Shown here: in pieces, positions 47,368 through 56,173 of the stretch | Layout of the letters: every line of letters begins with the position of its first letter | Numbering within the stretch: position 1 is the stretch's first letter | NCBI RefSeq assembly: GCF_030450125.1 | Contig: NZ_CP123923.1 | Location: 6,605,001-6,669,000, forward strand | Length of the DNA: 64,000 nt | Reading direction: 5' to 3' | From: Streptomyces sp. WP-1 | Lineage (GTDB): Bacteria; Actinomycetota; Actinomycetes; Streptomycetales; Streptomycetaceae | The notes under the pieces: model-generated | The model's database searches: none | Told to the model about the DNA's origin: nothing | The model's input: the letters and a program-made list of their open reading frames with translations, nothing else | Program-made: the position numbers and the translations under genes

Positions 47368-48270
47368 ATGTTGAACCTGGAACGCCTGCGCACCCTGGAC
47401 GCCCTGGCCCGGCACGGCTCGGTCAGTGCCGCCGCCGACGCGCTGCACGTCACCACGTCCGCCGTCTCCCAGCAGCTGGGCAAGCTGGAGCGCGAGATCG
47501 ACCAGCAGCTCCTCGCCAAGAACGGCCGGGGCGTGCGGCTCACCGACGCCGGACGGCTGCTCTCGGAGCACGCGGCACGCATCCTGTCGCAGGTGGAGCT
47601 GGCCGAGTCGGATCTGGAGGCGCACCGCGGGCAGGTCGTCGGCGAGCTGCGGCTCTCCGCGTTCCCCACCGCCGCCCGGGGCCTGTTCCCGGTGGCGCTG
47701 CGGGCGCTGCGCGCCGAGCACCCGGGGCTGCGGGTGCGCTCCAGCGAGCTGGAACCGGAGCAGGGCATCGCCGCCGTGGTGCGCGGCGACCTCGATCTCG
47801 CGGTGGTCCTGGACTGGTACAACAAGCCGATGCCGGTACCCGACGGACTGGTCAAGGCGCCGCTCCTGGACGATCCCGCCGAGGTCGCCGTGCCCGCCGG
47901 ACACCGGCTCGCCGGCCGCGAGGAGGTGGACCTCGCCGAGTTCGCCGAGGACGAGTGGATCACCTGGGGCGAGGGCGAGTTCTGTCACGAGTGGCTGATG
48001 TTCACCCTGCGCTCCAAGGGCGTCGAGCCCATCGTCGGCCATCGCGCGGGCGAGACCCACACCCAACTCCAGCTGGTGGCGGCCGGGTTGGGGGTGTGCA
48101 TCGCCCCGCTGCTGGGACGCCACCCGGTGCCGGAGGGCGTGGTCCTCGTACCGCTCACCCAGCGGGTGCGCCGGCACGTCTATGTCGTCTGGCGGGCCGA
48201 CGCCGACCGCCGGCCCTCCATCCGCGCGGCGGCCGAGGCCCTGCGCACGGCCGCGCGGAAGGTCGACTGA
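47368..48270 (+). CDS. LysR-family transcriptional regulator
   Basis: A 300-aa protein. N-terminal HTH: LERLRTLDALARHGSVSAAADALHVTTSAVSQQLGKLE. C-terminal substrate-binding domain with LRLSAFPTAARGLFPVAL and LRVRSSELEPEQGIAAVVRGDLDLAV. It probably controls the divergent EamA exporter and itself. The ATG at 47368 is without a clear ribosome site. Confidence 0.92.
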   Translation: MLNLERLRTLDALARHGSVSAAADALHVTTSAVSQQLGKLEREIDQQLLAKNGRGVRLTDAGRLLSEHAARILSQVELAESDLEAHRGQVVGELRLSAFPTAARGLFPVALRALRAEHPGLRVRSSELEPEQGIAAVVRGDLDLAVVLDWYNKPMPVPDGLVKAPLLDDPAEVAVPAGHRLAGREEVDLAEFAEDEWITWGEGEFCHEWLMFTLRSKGVEPIVGHRAGETHTQLQLVAAGLGVCIAPLLGRHPVPEGVVLVPLTQRVRRHVYVVWRADADRRPSIRAAAEALRTAARKVD

Positions 48271-48306
48271 CCGGGCTCCGGAGGGGCTACAAGCCTCCGA
48301 CTCGCC

Positions 48307-48777
48307 TCACAGCGAGCCGAGTTTGCGGAAGTCCCAGGAGGCGATCCGCTCCGGCACCAGCCGCGCCCACGCGTGCCGGCCGTCGTGCGGCAGCTCGTCC
48401 AGGCCGAAGTACTTGCGGGCGAACGCCGTTTCCACGGCGGCGAGTTCGGGGCACGGCAGCCCGGTGCGGGGCGCCTCGCCGACGAACTCCACGCGGCCCG
48501 CCAGCTCGGCCCCCCGCAACTCGCCGTACACCTCGCCCGTGTCGACCACCACCGCCACCCGGGGATCGCGGCCGAGCTGGGTCCAACGCCGACTGCGCAC
48601 CAGGGAGTAGAGCCACAGCGCGCCGCCGTCCCAGAGGAACCAGAGCGCGCTCGCGTGCGGGGCGCCGTCGGCGGAGACGGTCGCGACCCGGCAGGTGCGC
48701 TCCTCGGCCAGGAACGCGTCCAGCTCGCCGGGCGACATCATGATCCTGCGGCCCCGGCGCTGCGGAGTGACGGACAT
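48307..48777 (-). CDS. PNPOx-like split-barrel protein (second)
   Basis: A 156-aa protein of the split-barrel flavin family (LAEERTCRVATVSADGAPHASALWFLWDGGALWLYS, then RSRRWTQLGRDPRVAVVVD). Short single-domain members bind FMN or F420 and act as oxidoreductases or sensors; substrate unknown. It converges with the LysR gene, and starts at ATG 48777 (48831 possible). Confidence 0.85.
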   Translation of the reverse strand: MSVTPQRRGRRIMMSPGELDAFLAEERTCRVATVSADGAPHASALWFLWDGGALWLYSLVRSRRWTQLGRDPRVAVVVDTGEVYGELRGAELAGRVEFVGEAPRTGLPCPELAAVETAFARKYFGLDELPHDGRHAWARLVPERIASWDFRKLGSL

Positions 48778-48925
48778 GCGGCCCCCTCGTCGTCGTACCG
48801 GAAAACCCTTCCGCCGGTGATCCTCTGACATGACATCAGGAAAGGGAACAGCCCGGCCCCCTCGTCTTCCCTCGCCCGCGCGCGGCCGTTACCCTCACCG
48901 TCCGGGCTTCGGAGAAGGGCACGCG

Positions 48926-49576
48926 GTGGCGGCGTACGAGCGACTGGGCGACCTCCTCGATCCCGCGCGCACCGTGCTGCTGACCGTGGAGTGCCAGCGG
49001 GGTGTGGTGGGACCGGACGCCGCCCTGCCCGAACTCGCCCGCGCGGCCCGCTCCTCGGGAGCCCTCGGCAATGTCGCCCGGCTGGTCGACGGCGCGCACC
49101 GGGCCGGTGTCCAGGTGATCCACGCGATCGCCGAGCGCCGCCCGGACGGCCGGGGCGCGAGCCGCAACGCCCGGCTGTTCCGCGCCGCCGAACGGCTGCC
49201 CGTGCACCAGCTGTCCGGCAGCACGGCGGTGCGGGTCGCGCCGCCGATCGAGGTCGCCGAGGAGGATCTCGTCGTACGACGGCTGCACGGGCTGTCCCCG
49301 CTGCACGGGACCGGCGTCGACGCCCTGCTGCGCAACCTCGGCTGCCACACCCTGGTCGTCACCGGCGTCTCGGCCAACGTGGCGATTCCCAACGCGGTGT
49401 TCGACGCGGTCAACCTCGGCTACGCCGCCGTCGTCCCGGCCGACGCCATCGCCGGGGTGCCCGCCGACTACACCGCCGCGATGATCCGCCACACCCTCGC
49501 CCTGGTCGCCACCGTCACGACCACCGACGAGGTGCTCGGCCGCCTCGCGCCCCCGCGCCGCGGCCGGCCCCAGTAA
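48926..49576 (+). CDS. Isochorismatase-fold (cysteine hydrolase-like) protein, triad altered
   Basis: A 216-aa protein of the isochorismatase-like hydrolase fold. The three catalytic positions appear changed: the usual Asp in 'D-x-Q' is Glu (TVECQRG), the Lys is Arg (VVRRLHG), and the nucleophilic Cys in the G-V-x-x-N-V-C motif is Ala (TGVSANVAIPNA). It probably lacks classical amidase activity and may bind a ligand or act on another substrate. GTG 48926 follows GGAG by about 11 bp. Confidence 0.8.
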   Translation: MAAYERLGDLLDPARTVLLTVECQRGVVGPDAALPELARAARSSGALGNVARLVDGAHRAGVQVIHAIAERRPDGRGASRNARLFRAAERLPVHQLSGSTAVRVAPPIEVAEEDLVVRRLHGLSPLHGTGVDALLRNLGCHTLVVTGVSANVAIPNAVFDAVNLGYAAVVPADAIAGVPADYTAAMIRHTLALVATVTTTDEVLGRLAPPRRGRPQ

Positions 49577-49585
49577 CCTGGGGCG

Positions 49586-50362
49586 ATGCTCAAGGAAGTC
49601 ACCGTGACCCGCTACATCACGCCGCTGCGTGAGGGCGGCTCGCTGCCGGGGCTCGTCGAGGCCGACGACTTCGGGACCTACGTCATGAAGTTCACCGGAG
49701 CCGGACAGGGCCGCAAGACCCTGGTCGCCGAGGTGGTGTGCGGCGAACTCGCCCGGCGCCTCGGCTTCCGCACGCCCCGCCTGGTCACCGTCGAACTGGA
49801 CGCCGTGCTCGGACTCGGCGAACCCGAACAGCAGGTGCAGGACCTGCTGCGCGGCAGCGGCGGCACCAACCTCGGCATGGACTTCCTCTCCGGCGCCCTC
49901 GGCTACGACCCGCTCGCCTTCGCGGTGAGCCCCGAGGAGGCCGGGCGGATCATCTGGTTCGACGCGCTGATCAACAACGTGGACCGCTCCTGGCGCAACC
50001 CCAACCTCCTGGTCCACCGGGGCGAGCTGTGGCTCATCGACCACGGCGCCACCATGATCTGGCACCACAACTGGCCCGCCGCCGAGAAGTCCGCGGCCCG
50101 CCCCTACGACGCCGCCGAGCACGCCCTCGCCGGCTTCGCCCCCGACCTCGCCGCGGCCGCCGCCGACCTCGCACCCCGCGTCACCGAGGACCTGCTCACC
50201 GAGGTCACCGCCGAGATCCCGGACGCCTGGCTCACCGGCGAACCCGGCTTCGACACCCCGGACGAGCTGCGCCGGGCCTACGCGCGCCCGCTGCTCGCCC
50301 GCGCGGCCGTCATCGCCGAGCGCATCACCGGCACCGGCACCGGCATCCAGGAGGACAAGTGA
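49586..50362 (+). CDS. HipA-like kinase family protein
   Basis: A 258-aa protein with the HipA kinase fold: FGTYVMKFTGAGQGRKTLVAEVVCGELARRLG at the N-terminus, IIWFDALINNVDRSWRNPNLLVHRGELWLIDHGATM with the catalytic-loop-like N and metal-binding D. It lacks the HipA N-terminal domain, and there is no HipB partner nearby. Its stop overlaps the DUF3037 gene (GTGA), so they work together. Confidence 0.82.
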   Translation: MLKEVTVTRYITPLREGGSLPGLVEADDFGTYVMKFTGAGQGRKTLVAEVVCGELARRLGFRTPRLVTVELDAVLGLGEPEQQVQDLLRGSGGTNLGMDFLSGALGYDPLAFAVSPEEAGRIIWFDALINNVDRSWRNPNLLVHRGELWLIDHGATMIWHHNWPAAEKSAARPYDAAEHALAGFAPDLAAAAADLAPRVTEDLLTEVTAEIPDAWLTGEPGFDTPDELRRAYARPLLARAAVIAERITGTGTGIQEDK

Positions 50363-50808
50363 GCGAGACACATATCCACATGGCCGGTCATGTGACCGAG
50401 CGCCACATCACCCGGGCCGGCCAGGGCGGCGACCGGGACGTCTTCGAGTACGCGCTGATCAGGGTCGTACCCCGGATCGAACGCGGGGAGTGCCTGAACG
50501 CGGGCGTGGCCGTCTACTGCCGCGCCCGGGGCTACGTCGGCGCCCGCACCCACCTGGACGAGAACCGGCTGCGCGCCCTGGACCCGGCGGCCGACGCGGC
50601 CGGGATCAGGGCGGCGCTCGGCGCGATCGAGCGGCACTGCGCGGGCGGCGCGGAGGCCGGGCAGGCGGCCGGGGACGACGCCGGGCGGCGGTTCCGCTGG
50701 CTGATCGCGCCCCGCTCCACCGTGGTCCAGCCCGGCCCGGTGCACACCGGCCTGACCGCCGACCCGGCCGCCGAGACGGAGCGATTGCTGGACCTCCTGG
50801 TGAGGTAA
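50359..50808 (+). CDS. DUF3037 protein
   Basis: A 149-aa protein: YALIRVVPRIERGECLNAGVAVYCRARGYVGARTHLD and RFRWLIAPRSTVVQPGPVHTGLTADPA are the DUF3037 blocks. DUF3037 is often encoded beside HipA-like kinases; the joint function is unknown. The GTG start overlaps the HipA-like stop. Confidence 0.85.
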   Translation: MSETHIHMAGHVTERHITRAGQGGDRDVFEYALIRVVPRIERGECLNAGVAVYCRARGYVGARTHLDENRLRALDPAADAAGIRAALGAIERHCAGGAEAGQAAGDDAGRRFRWLIAPRSTVVQPGPVHTGLTADPAAETERLLDLLVR

Positions 50809-50833
50809 TGGATCACAACGGCCGGATGAGCCG

Positions 50834-50862
50834 TTGACACCGAGTGTCAGGGCTTCTAGCGT
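50834..50862 (+). promoter_or_regulatory. Sigma-70-type (HrdB) promoter for the SDR pair
   Basis: TTGACA at 50834-50839 and TAGCGT at 50857-50862 with 17-bp spacing, about 95 bp before the first SDR start. It lies just after the DUF3037 stop. Confidence 0.7.
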
Positions 50863-50880
50863 CGTGTGGGCTGAAGATAC

Positions 50881-50894
50881 TAAGCGGTCGCTCA
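50881..50894. promoter_or_regulatory. TetR-type candidate operator
   Basis: TAAGCGGTCGCTCA is a near-palindrome (arms TAAGCG/CGCTCA, one mismatch) 18 bp downstream of the -10 of the SDR promoter, of the AGCGnnCGCT type bound by many TetR regulators. Confidence 0.45.
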
Positions 50895-50957
50895 CCGCGC
50901 CGGAAGGTCCTCCCGAAGGGCCGGACGGGATCTCTCAAGGGCGAGGAGAAACAGCAC

Positions 50958-51719
50958 ATGTCCACCACTGAACAGCGGGTCGCGGTCGTCACCGGCGCCG
51001 CGCGCGGCATCGGTGCCGCGACGGCCGTACGGCTGGCCGCCGAGGGCCGCGCCGTCGCCGTGATCGACCTGGACGAGGCCGCCTGCAAGGACACCGTCGA
51101 GAAGATCACCGCGGCCGGCGGCAAGGCCATCGCGGTCGGCGCCGACGTCTCCGACGAGGCGCAGGTCGAGGCCGCCGTCGCCCGGATCGTCGCGGAACTG
51201 GGCGCCCCGACGATCCTGGTCAACAACGCGGGCGTGCTGCGCGACAACCTGCTGTTCAAGATGAGCGTCTCCGACTGGGACACCGTCCTGAACGTGCATC
51301 TGCGTGGCTCGTTCCTGATGACCAAGGCCGTGCAGAAGCACATGGTCGACGCCGGCTTCGGGCGTGTCGTCAACCTGTCCTCCTCCTCGGCGCTCGGCAA
51401 CCGCGGCCAGGCCAACTACTCGGCCGCCAAGGCGGGTCTCCAGGGCTTCACCAAGACCCTCGCCATCGAGCTCGGCAAGTTCGGCATCACCGCCAACGCC
51501 GTCGCCCCCGGTTTCATCGCCACCGAGATGACCAAGGCCACCGCCGACCGCGTCGGCATGGGCTTCGATGACTTCAAGAAGGCCGCCGCGGGCGCCATCC
51601 CGGTGCAGCGCGTCGGCGAGCCCGAGGACATCGCCAACGCCATCGCCTTCTTCACCGGCGAGGCGGCCGGATTCGTCTCCGGCCAGGTGCTGTACGTCGC
51701 CGGCGGACCGCTCGACTAG
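50958..51719 (+). CDS. Short-chain dehydrogenase (3-oxoacyl-ACP reductase-like)
   Basis: A 253-aa classical SDR. It has the Rossmann motif TGAARGIG, the NNAG motif at VNNAGVLRDN, and active-site S-Y-K (LSSSSALGNRGQANYSAAKAG). The closest group is FabG-type acyl reductases. It starts with ATG 50958 after GAGGAGA. The second SDR follows 12 bp later, in one transcription unit with a terminator at 52505. Confidence 0.93.
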   Translation: MSTTEQRVAVVTGAARGIGAATAVRLAAEGRAVAVIDLDEAACKDTVEKITAAGGKAIAVGADVSDEAQVEAAVARIVAELGAPTILVNNAGVLRDNLLFKMSVSDWDTVLNVHLRGSFLMTKAVQKHMVDAGFGRVVNLSSSSALGNRGQANYSAAKAGLQGFTKTLAIELGKFGITANAVAPGFIATEMTKATADRVGMGFDDFKKAAAGAIPVQRVGEPEDIANAIAFFTGEAAGFVSGQVLYVAGGPLD

Positions 51720-51731
51720 GGGACACCGCAC

Positions 51732-52496
51732 ATGACTTCCGCAGAACTCCCGCCCCTGTCCGGCAAGGTCGCCCTCGTCACCGGCGCCAGCCGCGGCATC
51801 GGCTACGGCGTCGCCGAGGCCCTCGTCGCACGCGGCGACCGGGTGTGCATCACCGGCCGCAACGAGGACGCGCTCAAGGAGGCCGTCGACAAGCTCGGCG
51901 CCGACCGGGTCATCGGCGTGGCCGGCAAGGCGCACGACCTCGACCACCAGAGCGAGGCCGTCGAGCGCACCATGGAGGCCTTCGGTCGCCTCGACCACCT
52001 GGTCAACAACGCGGGCACCAACCCGGTGTTCGGGCCCATCGCGGACCTGGACCTGAACGTCGCCCGCAAGGTCTTCGAGACCAATGTGATCTCCGCCCTC
52101 GGCTTCGCCCAGAAGACCTGGCACGCCTGGCAGAAGGACAACGGCGGCGCGATCGTCAACATCGCCTCGATCGCGGGCCTCGCGCCCTCGCCGTTCATCG
52201 GCGCCTACGGCGTCAGCAAGGCCGCGATGATCAACCTGACCCAGCAGCTGGCGCACGAGTTCGCGCCCAAGGTGCGGGTCAACGCGATCGCCCCGGCCGT
52301 GGTCAAGACCAAGTTCGCCCAGGCCCTGTACGAGGGCCGCGAGGAGGAGGCCGCCGCCTCCTACCCGCTGGGCCGGCTCGGCGTGCCGTCCGACATCGGC
52401 GGCGCCGCGGCTTTCCTCACCTCCGCGCAGTCCGACTGGGTCACCGGTCAGACCCTCGTCGTGGACGGTGGACTCTTCCTCAACGCCGGGGTGTGA
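51732..52496 (+). CDS. Short-chain dehydrogenase (second of the pair)
   Basis: A 254-aa SDR. It has TGASRGIGYG, LVNNAGTNPVFG, and active-site NIASIAGLAPSPFIGAYGVSKAA (S, Y, K). The TNPVFGP block and a C-terminal TGQTLVVDGGLFLNAGV suggest a fabG4-type or steroid/fatty-acid catabolic reductase. It is co-transcribed with the previous gene. Confidence 0.92.
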   Translation: MTSAELPPLSGKVALVTGASRGIGYGVAEALVARGDRVCITGRNEDALKEAVDKLGADRVIGVAGKAHDLDHQSEAVERTMEAFGRLDHLVNNAGTNPVFGPIADLDLNVARKVFETNVISALGFAQKTWHAWQKDNGGAIVNIASIAGLAPSPFIGAYGVSKAAMINLTQQLAHEFAPKVRVNAIAPAVVKTKFAQALYEGREEEAAASYPLGRLGVPSDIGGAAAFLTSAQSDWVTGQTLVVDGGLFLNAGV

Positions 52497-52504
52497 CACC
52501 AGCT

Positions 52505-52540
52505 CCCGGGCGCCGGAATCCGGACGGACCGGCGCCCGGG
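52505..52540 (+). terminator. Terminator after the SDR pair
   Basis: Perfect 12-bp arms CCCGGGCGCCGG / CCGGCGCCCGGG with a 12-nt loop, 8 bp after the stop. Confidence 0.78.
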
Positions 52541-52681
52541 ACACCGCCCATCGGACACCGGGCGGGATGACAACGACGTCATCGCCTTTTCGATCAAGTG
52601 GCCATGTTCCAGGGGAGGTTGGGCGCGCTGGCGCTGCGGTAAGGTCTGCCGACCTTGGTAGGCGGATCGAGGAGCGTGCGC

Positions 52682-54262
52682 GTGTTCAACCGGAACCGAT
52701 TCCTGCGGAGAGTCGCGGCGATCGCGTCCGTGTCGCTGGTCGCCGGCGGCTGCGGTCTGCTGTCCGACGGGGACTCGGGCAAGGGGGGCCCGATCGTGGT
52801 CGGCACCACCAGCGCGCCCAGCACACTGGATCCGGCCGGAGCCTGGGACGGTTCCTGGGAGCTGTACCGGAACATCTACCAGACCCTCCTCGCCTACCCG
52901 AACGGCGCGACGACCCCCCAGCCCGACGCCGCCCGGAGCTGCTCCTTCGCCGACTCCTCCAGCCGCACCTACCGCTGCACGCTGCGCGCCGGACTGAAGT
53001 TCGCCGACGGCGACCCGCTGGACGCCGAGGCGGTCAAGTACTCCGTCGACCGCATCCGCGCCATCAACGCGCCCGCCGGACCCGCGGGACTGCTCGGCAG
53101 CCTCGACAGCGTGGAGACCTCCGGCGACCGCGAGGTCGTCTTCCACCTCGGCAAGTCCGACGCCACCTTCCCGTTCGTGCTGGCCACCCCGGCCCTGTCC
53201 ATCGTGGATCCCAAGGACTACCCGGCCCGCGCCCTGCGCACGGACCCGGTGGCCGACGGCTCGGGGCCGTACAAGCTCCAGTCGTACCAGGAGGGCCGGC
53301 AGGCCGTCCTCACCGGCAACGGCAACTACCACGGCTTCGCCCGGCGGCAGAACGACGCGGTGACCATCCGCTACTTCCAGGACTCCGCCGGGATGGTCAA
53401 GGCACTGCGCGACAAGCAGATCGACGTCACCTACCGCGGTCTCGGCGCCGACGACATCCTCGCGCTCCAGCAGCAGGGCAACTCCGACCTCCAGCTCGTG
53501 GACGGCGCCGGCACGGACATCAGCTACCTGGTGTTCGACCCCAAGGACCCCTGGGCCGGGCGGCCCGCCGTGCGCAAGGCGATCGCCCAGCTCGTGGACC
53601 GGGGCGCGATCGCCCACAAGGTGTACAAGGACACCGTCGACCCGCTGTACTCGATGGTCCCCAAGGGCCTGGTCGGCCACACCACCGCCTTCTTCGACGA
53701 GTACGGCGACCCGAGCACCAGAAAGGCCCGGACGACCCTCCAGGACGCGGGCATCCACCAGAAGGTCCCGCTGACCCTCTGGTACACCACCGACCGCTAC
53801 GGCTCCGAGACCGCCCTGATGTTCAAGGAGCTGAAGCGGCAGCTGGAGGGCTCCGGACTGTTCACCGTCGCGCTCGAGAGCCGCCCCTGGAAGAGCTATG
53901 TGGTCGGTTACCAGAAGGGCGAGTACCCGGTGTTCGGCCGCGGCTGGTCCCCGGACTTCCCCGACGCGGACAACTTCATCGCGCCCTTCACCGGCGAGCA
54001 CAACGCGCTCGGCACGCCCTACCCGGCCAAGGACATCACCGACCGGCTGCTGCCGCACTCGCGGGCGCAGAGCGATCGCGCCAAGACCGTCGGCGACATG
54101 GAGCGGGCCCAGCGGATCATCGCGGGCGACGCCCAGCTGCTGCCGCTGTGGCAGGGGCGGCAGTACGTGGCGGCCAGCGACGACATATCCGGCGGCGAGC
54201 AGGCGCTCGACCCCTCGACGATCATGATGATGTGGATGCTGCACCGCAAAACCAGCTGGTGA
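52682..54262 (+). CDS. ABC transporter substrate-binding lipoprotein, family 5
   Basis: A 526-aa protein. Its signal peptide has lipobox LVAGGC. It has the peptide-binding (OppA/DppA) fold with VVGTTSAPSTLDPAGAWDGSWELYRNIYQTLL, the LRAGLKFADGDPLDAEAVKYSVDRI block, and the late FGRGWSPDFPDADNF motif. No permease or ATPase gene lies beside it, so it is an orphan, perhaps sharing a transporter elsewhere. GTG 52682 follows GAGGAG by 7 bp. Confidence 0.9.
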   Translation: MFNRNRFLRRVAAIASVSLVAGGCGLLSDGDSGKGGPIVVGTTSAPSTLDPAGAWDGSWELYRNIYQTLLAYPNGATTPQPDAARSCSFADSSSRTYRCTLRAGLKFADGDPLDAEAVKYSVDRIRAINAPAGPAGLLGSLDSVETSGDREVVFHLGKSDATFPFVLATPALSIVDPKDYPARALRTDPVADGSGPYKLQSYQEGRQAVLTGNGNYHGFARRQNDAVTIRYFQDSAGMVKALRDKQIDVTYRGLGADDILALQQQGNSDLQLVDGAGTDISYLVFDPKDPWAGRPAVRKAIAQLVDRGAIAHKVYKDTVDPLYSMVPKGLVGHTTAFFDEYGDPSTRKARTTLQDAGIHQKVPLTLWYTTDRYGSETALMFKELKRQLEGSGLFTVALESRPWKSYVVGYQKGEYPVFGRGWSPDFPDADNFIAPFTGEHNALGTPYPAKDITDRLLPHSRAQSDRAKTVGDMERAQRIIAGDAQLLPLWQGRQYVAASDDISGGEQALDPSTIMMMWMLHRKTSW

Positions 54263-54368
54263 GCGGTGGGGAGCGGACCTGCGGGGCCCGTTGTCAGTGG
54301 TCGCCTGTAGGTTCGGGATCCTGAAGTGACCGCACGCGGTAATTGATCGACATCGTGAGGACGTTGAC

Positions 54369-55052
54369 GTGACCGACATCGCCATGCTGCCCGAGTCCTG
54401 GCGCGGGGTTCTGGGCGACGAACTGGAGAAGCCCTACTTCAAGGAGCTGACCGAGTTCGTCGAGGAGGAGCGGGCGAAGGGCCCCGTCTACCCGCCGCGC
54501 GAGGAGGTCTTCGCCGCGCTGGACGCCACGCCGTACGACAAGGTGAAGGTCCTCGTCCTCGGCCAGGACCCGTACCACGGCGAGGGCCAGGGCCACGGGC
54601 TGTGCTTCTCGGTCCGTCCGGGCGTGAAGACCCCGCCCTCGCTGCGCAACATCTACAAGGAGATGCAGGCCGAACTGGACCTGCCGGTCCCGGACAACGG
54701 CTATCTGATGCCGTGGGCCCGGCAGGGCGTGCTGCTGCTCAACGCGGTCCTCACCGTGCGGGCCGGCGAGGCCAACTCGCACAAGGGCAAGGGCTGGGAG
54801 AAGTTCACCGACGCCGTGATCCGCGCGGTGGCCTCCCGCCCCGACCCGGCGGTGTTCGTGCTGTGGGGCAACTACGCGCAGAAGAAGCTCCCGCTGATCG
54901 ACGAGGAGCGGCACGTGGTGGTCAAGGGCGCGCACCCCTCCCCGCTGTCCGCGAAGAAGTTCTTCGGCTCCCGCCCCTTCACCCAGATCAACGAGGCGAT
55001 CGCCCGCCAGGGCCACGAGCCGATCGACTGGCGCATCCCGAACCTGGGCTGA
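54369..55052 (+). CDS. ung: Uracil-DNA glycosylase, family 1
   Basis: A 227-aa repair enzyme that removes uracil from DNA. It has the active-site motif GQDPYHGEGQGHGLCFSV (catalytic Asp and His) and the second motif HPSPLSAKKFFG. The length is typical for family 1. It starts with GTG 54369; monocistronic. Confidence 0.97.
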   Translation: MTDIAMLPESWRGVLGDELEKPYFKELTEFVEEERAKGPVYPPREEVFAALDATPYDKVKVLVLGQDPYHGEGQGHGLCFSVRPGVKTPPSLRNIYKEMQAELDLPVPDNGYLMPWARQGVLLLNAVLTVRAGEANSHKGKGWEKFTDAVIRAVASRPDPAVFVLWGNYAQKKLPLIDEERHVVVKGAHPSPLSAKKFFGSRPFTQINEAIARQGHEPIDWRIPNLG

Positions 55053-55105
55053 CGGTGGCGTCGGCGCCGCCTGACCGGTAATCCGGGTGGCGCCGGTTAG
55101 CGTCG

Positions 55106-55699
55106 GTGCACGACAGCGGACGATCGCCGGAGGACGCGGTGGCGGAGCGACGGGAACAGACGGCCCTGGACGAGGTGCTGACGCGGATCGGCCAGGTCGT
55201 GATGCTGCACCACGCCGGTGACCGCGAGGAGGCCCGCAGCCGCTTCCTCGACCTGTGGACGGAGGTCGGCGAGGACGGGGATCCGCTGCACCGGTGCACC
55301 CTGGCGCACTATCTCGCCGACACCCAGGACGACCCCGCCGACGAACTCGCCTGGGACCTGCGGGCCTTGGCGGCGGCCCGGGAACTGCCCGACGGCGGCC
55401 CCCGGGGCGTGCCGGGCTTCTTCCCCTCCCTCCACCTCAACCTGGCCGCGGACTACGTGAAGCTGGGCCGCACCGAGGCCGCCCGCGCCCAACTCGCCCA
55501 TGCCCGCACGGCCGCGGACGCCCTCACGGACGACGGCTACGGCGAGGGCGTCCGGGCGGCGATCGGGCGACTGGAGTCGCGGTTGGAGGAGGGTGGGTCA
55601 GAGGGGCCAGAGGGGCCAGGGGGACCAGGTGGACCAGGAGGGCCGGGGGGACCAGGAGGCGGGGGGACTTGGGGACCGCCCAGGCAGAGGCCCAGTTGA
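55106..55699 (+). CDS. Tetratricopeptide-like protein with collagen-like tail
   Basis: A 197-aa protein. Residues about 15-155 are helical repeats resembling TPRs in actinobacterial proteins of unknown function (EVLTRIGQVVMLHHAGDREEARSRFLDLW, HLNLAADYVKLGRTEAARAQLAHA). The last 35 residues are a low-complexity Gly-Pro-Gly stretch (GPGGPGGPGG), likely disordered. The GTG start has a weak ribosome site. Confidence 0.78.
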   Translation: MHDSGRSPEDAVAERREQTALDEVLTRIGQVVMLHHAGDREEARSRFLDLWTEVGEDGDPLHRCTLAHYLADTQDDPADELAWDLRALAAARELPDGGPRGVPGFFPSLHLNLAADYVKLGRTEAARAQLAHARTAADALTDDGYGEGVRAAIGRLESRLEEGGSEGPEGPGGPGGPGGPGGPGGGGTWGPPRQRPS

Positions 55700-55966
55700 G
55701 GGGGCGGGATGGGGTGCGGGGGGATGCGCCGTCCCGTCGATGCCGGGGGAGGGGCGGGCGGCGTGGATGTGCGGTCGTGGGATCGGGCGGGTGCCGAGGC
55801 AGGTCGGTGATGGTGTGGCGGCCGGGCGTGTCCCGTGGCGGATGCTTGTTCTGCTACCGGGGGCAGCCGTTGGCGGTGCCAGCCGTCCGGGCTGCCCGCC
55901 GCAAAGGACATCGGCTGCCGGGGATGCTGCCACGGGGGAGCCCACCGCTGAAGCTGCCTGCTCACC

Positions 55967-56014
55967 GCACCGGTTGCCCAGCGCACCGGTTGCCCAGCGC
56001 ACCGGTTGCCCAGC
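55967..56014 (+). repeat. Three 16-bp tandem repeats
   Basis: GCACCGGTTGCCCAGC repeated three times without spacers at 55967, 55983 and 55999. They are in a 475-bp region without a convincing gene, before the lipoprotein gene on the other strand. Confidence 0.8.
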
Positions 56015-56107
56015 GCAGTGGGTGCTCGCCGCCGGGAACGCCACCGCCATGGGGATGTCACAGTGCGGGGTGCACCGGCGCGTGCTGCCCCCGCTGCGAG
56101 GTGTCAC

Positions 56108-56139
56108 CGGCACGAGATGCCATCGGCACGAGATGCCAT
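56108..56139 (+). repeat. Two 16-bp tandem repeats
   Basis: CGGCACGAGATGCCAT repeated twice. The unit differs from that at 55967 but has the same 16-bp period. It lies 30 bp before the lipoprotein stop codon. Confidence 0.75.
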
Positions 56140-56173
56140 CGGCGGGCGCGCCGGTCGTCCCGGCGCCGCCCGT

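Larger units (their letters stand above)
55700..56173. other. 475-bp region without a convincing gene
   Basis: Apart from the two 16-bp tandem repeats, open frames here read as low-complexity Arg/Gly/Pro sequence in all frames. No hairpin-plus-T terminator or promoter was recognised. Confidence 0.5.

Noticed and set aside
55967..56139. CRISPR array
   Set aside because: Units are 16 bp, tandem and without spacers, and there are no cas genes.
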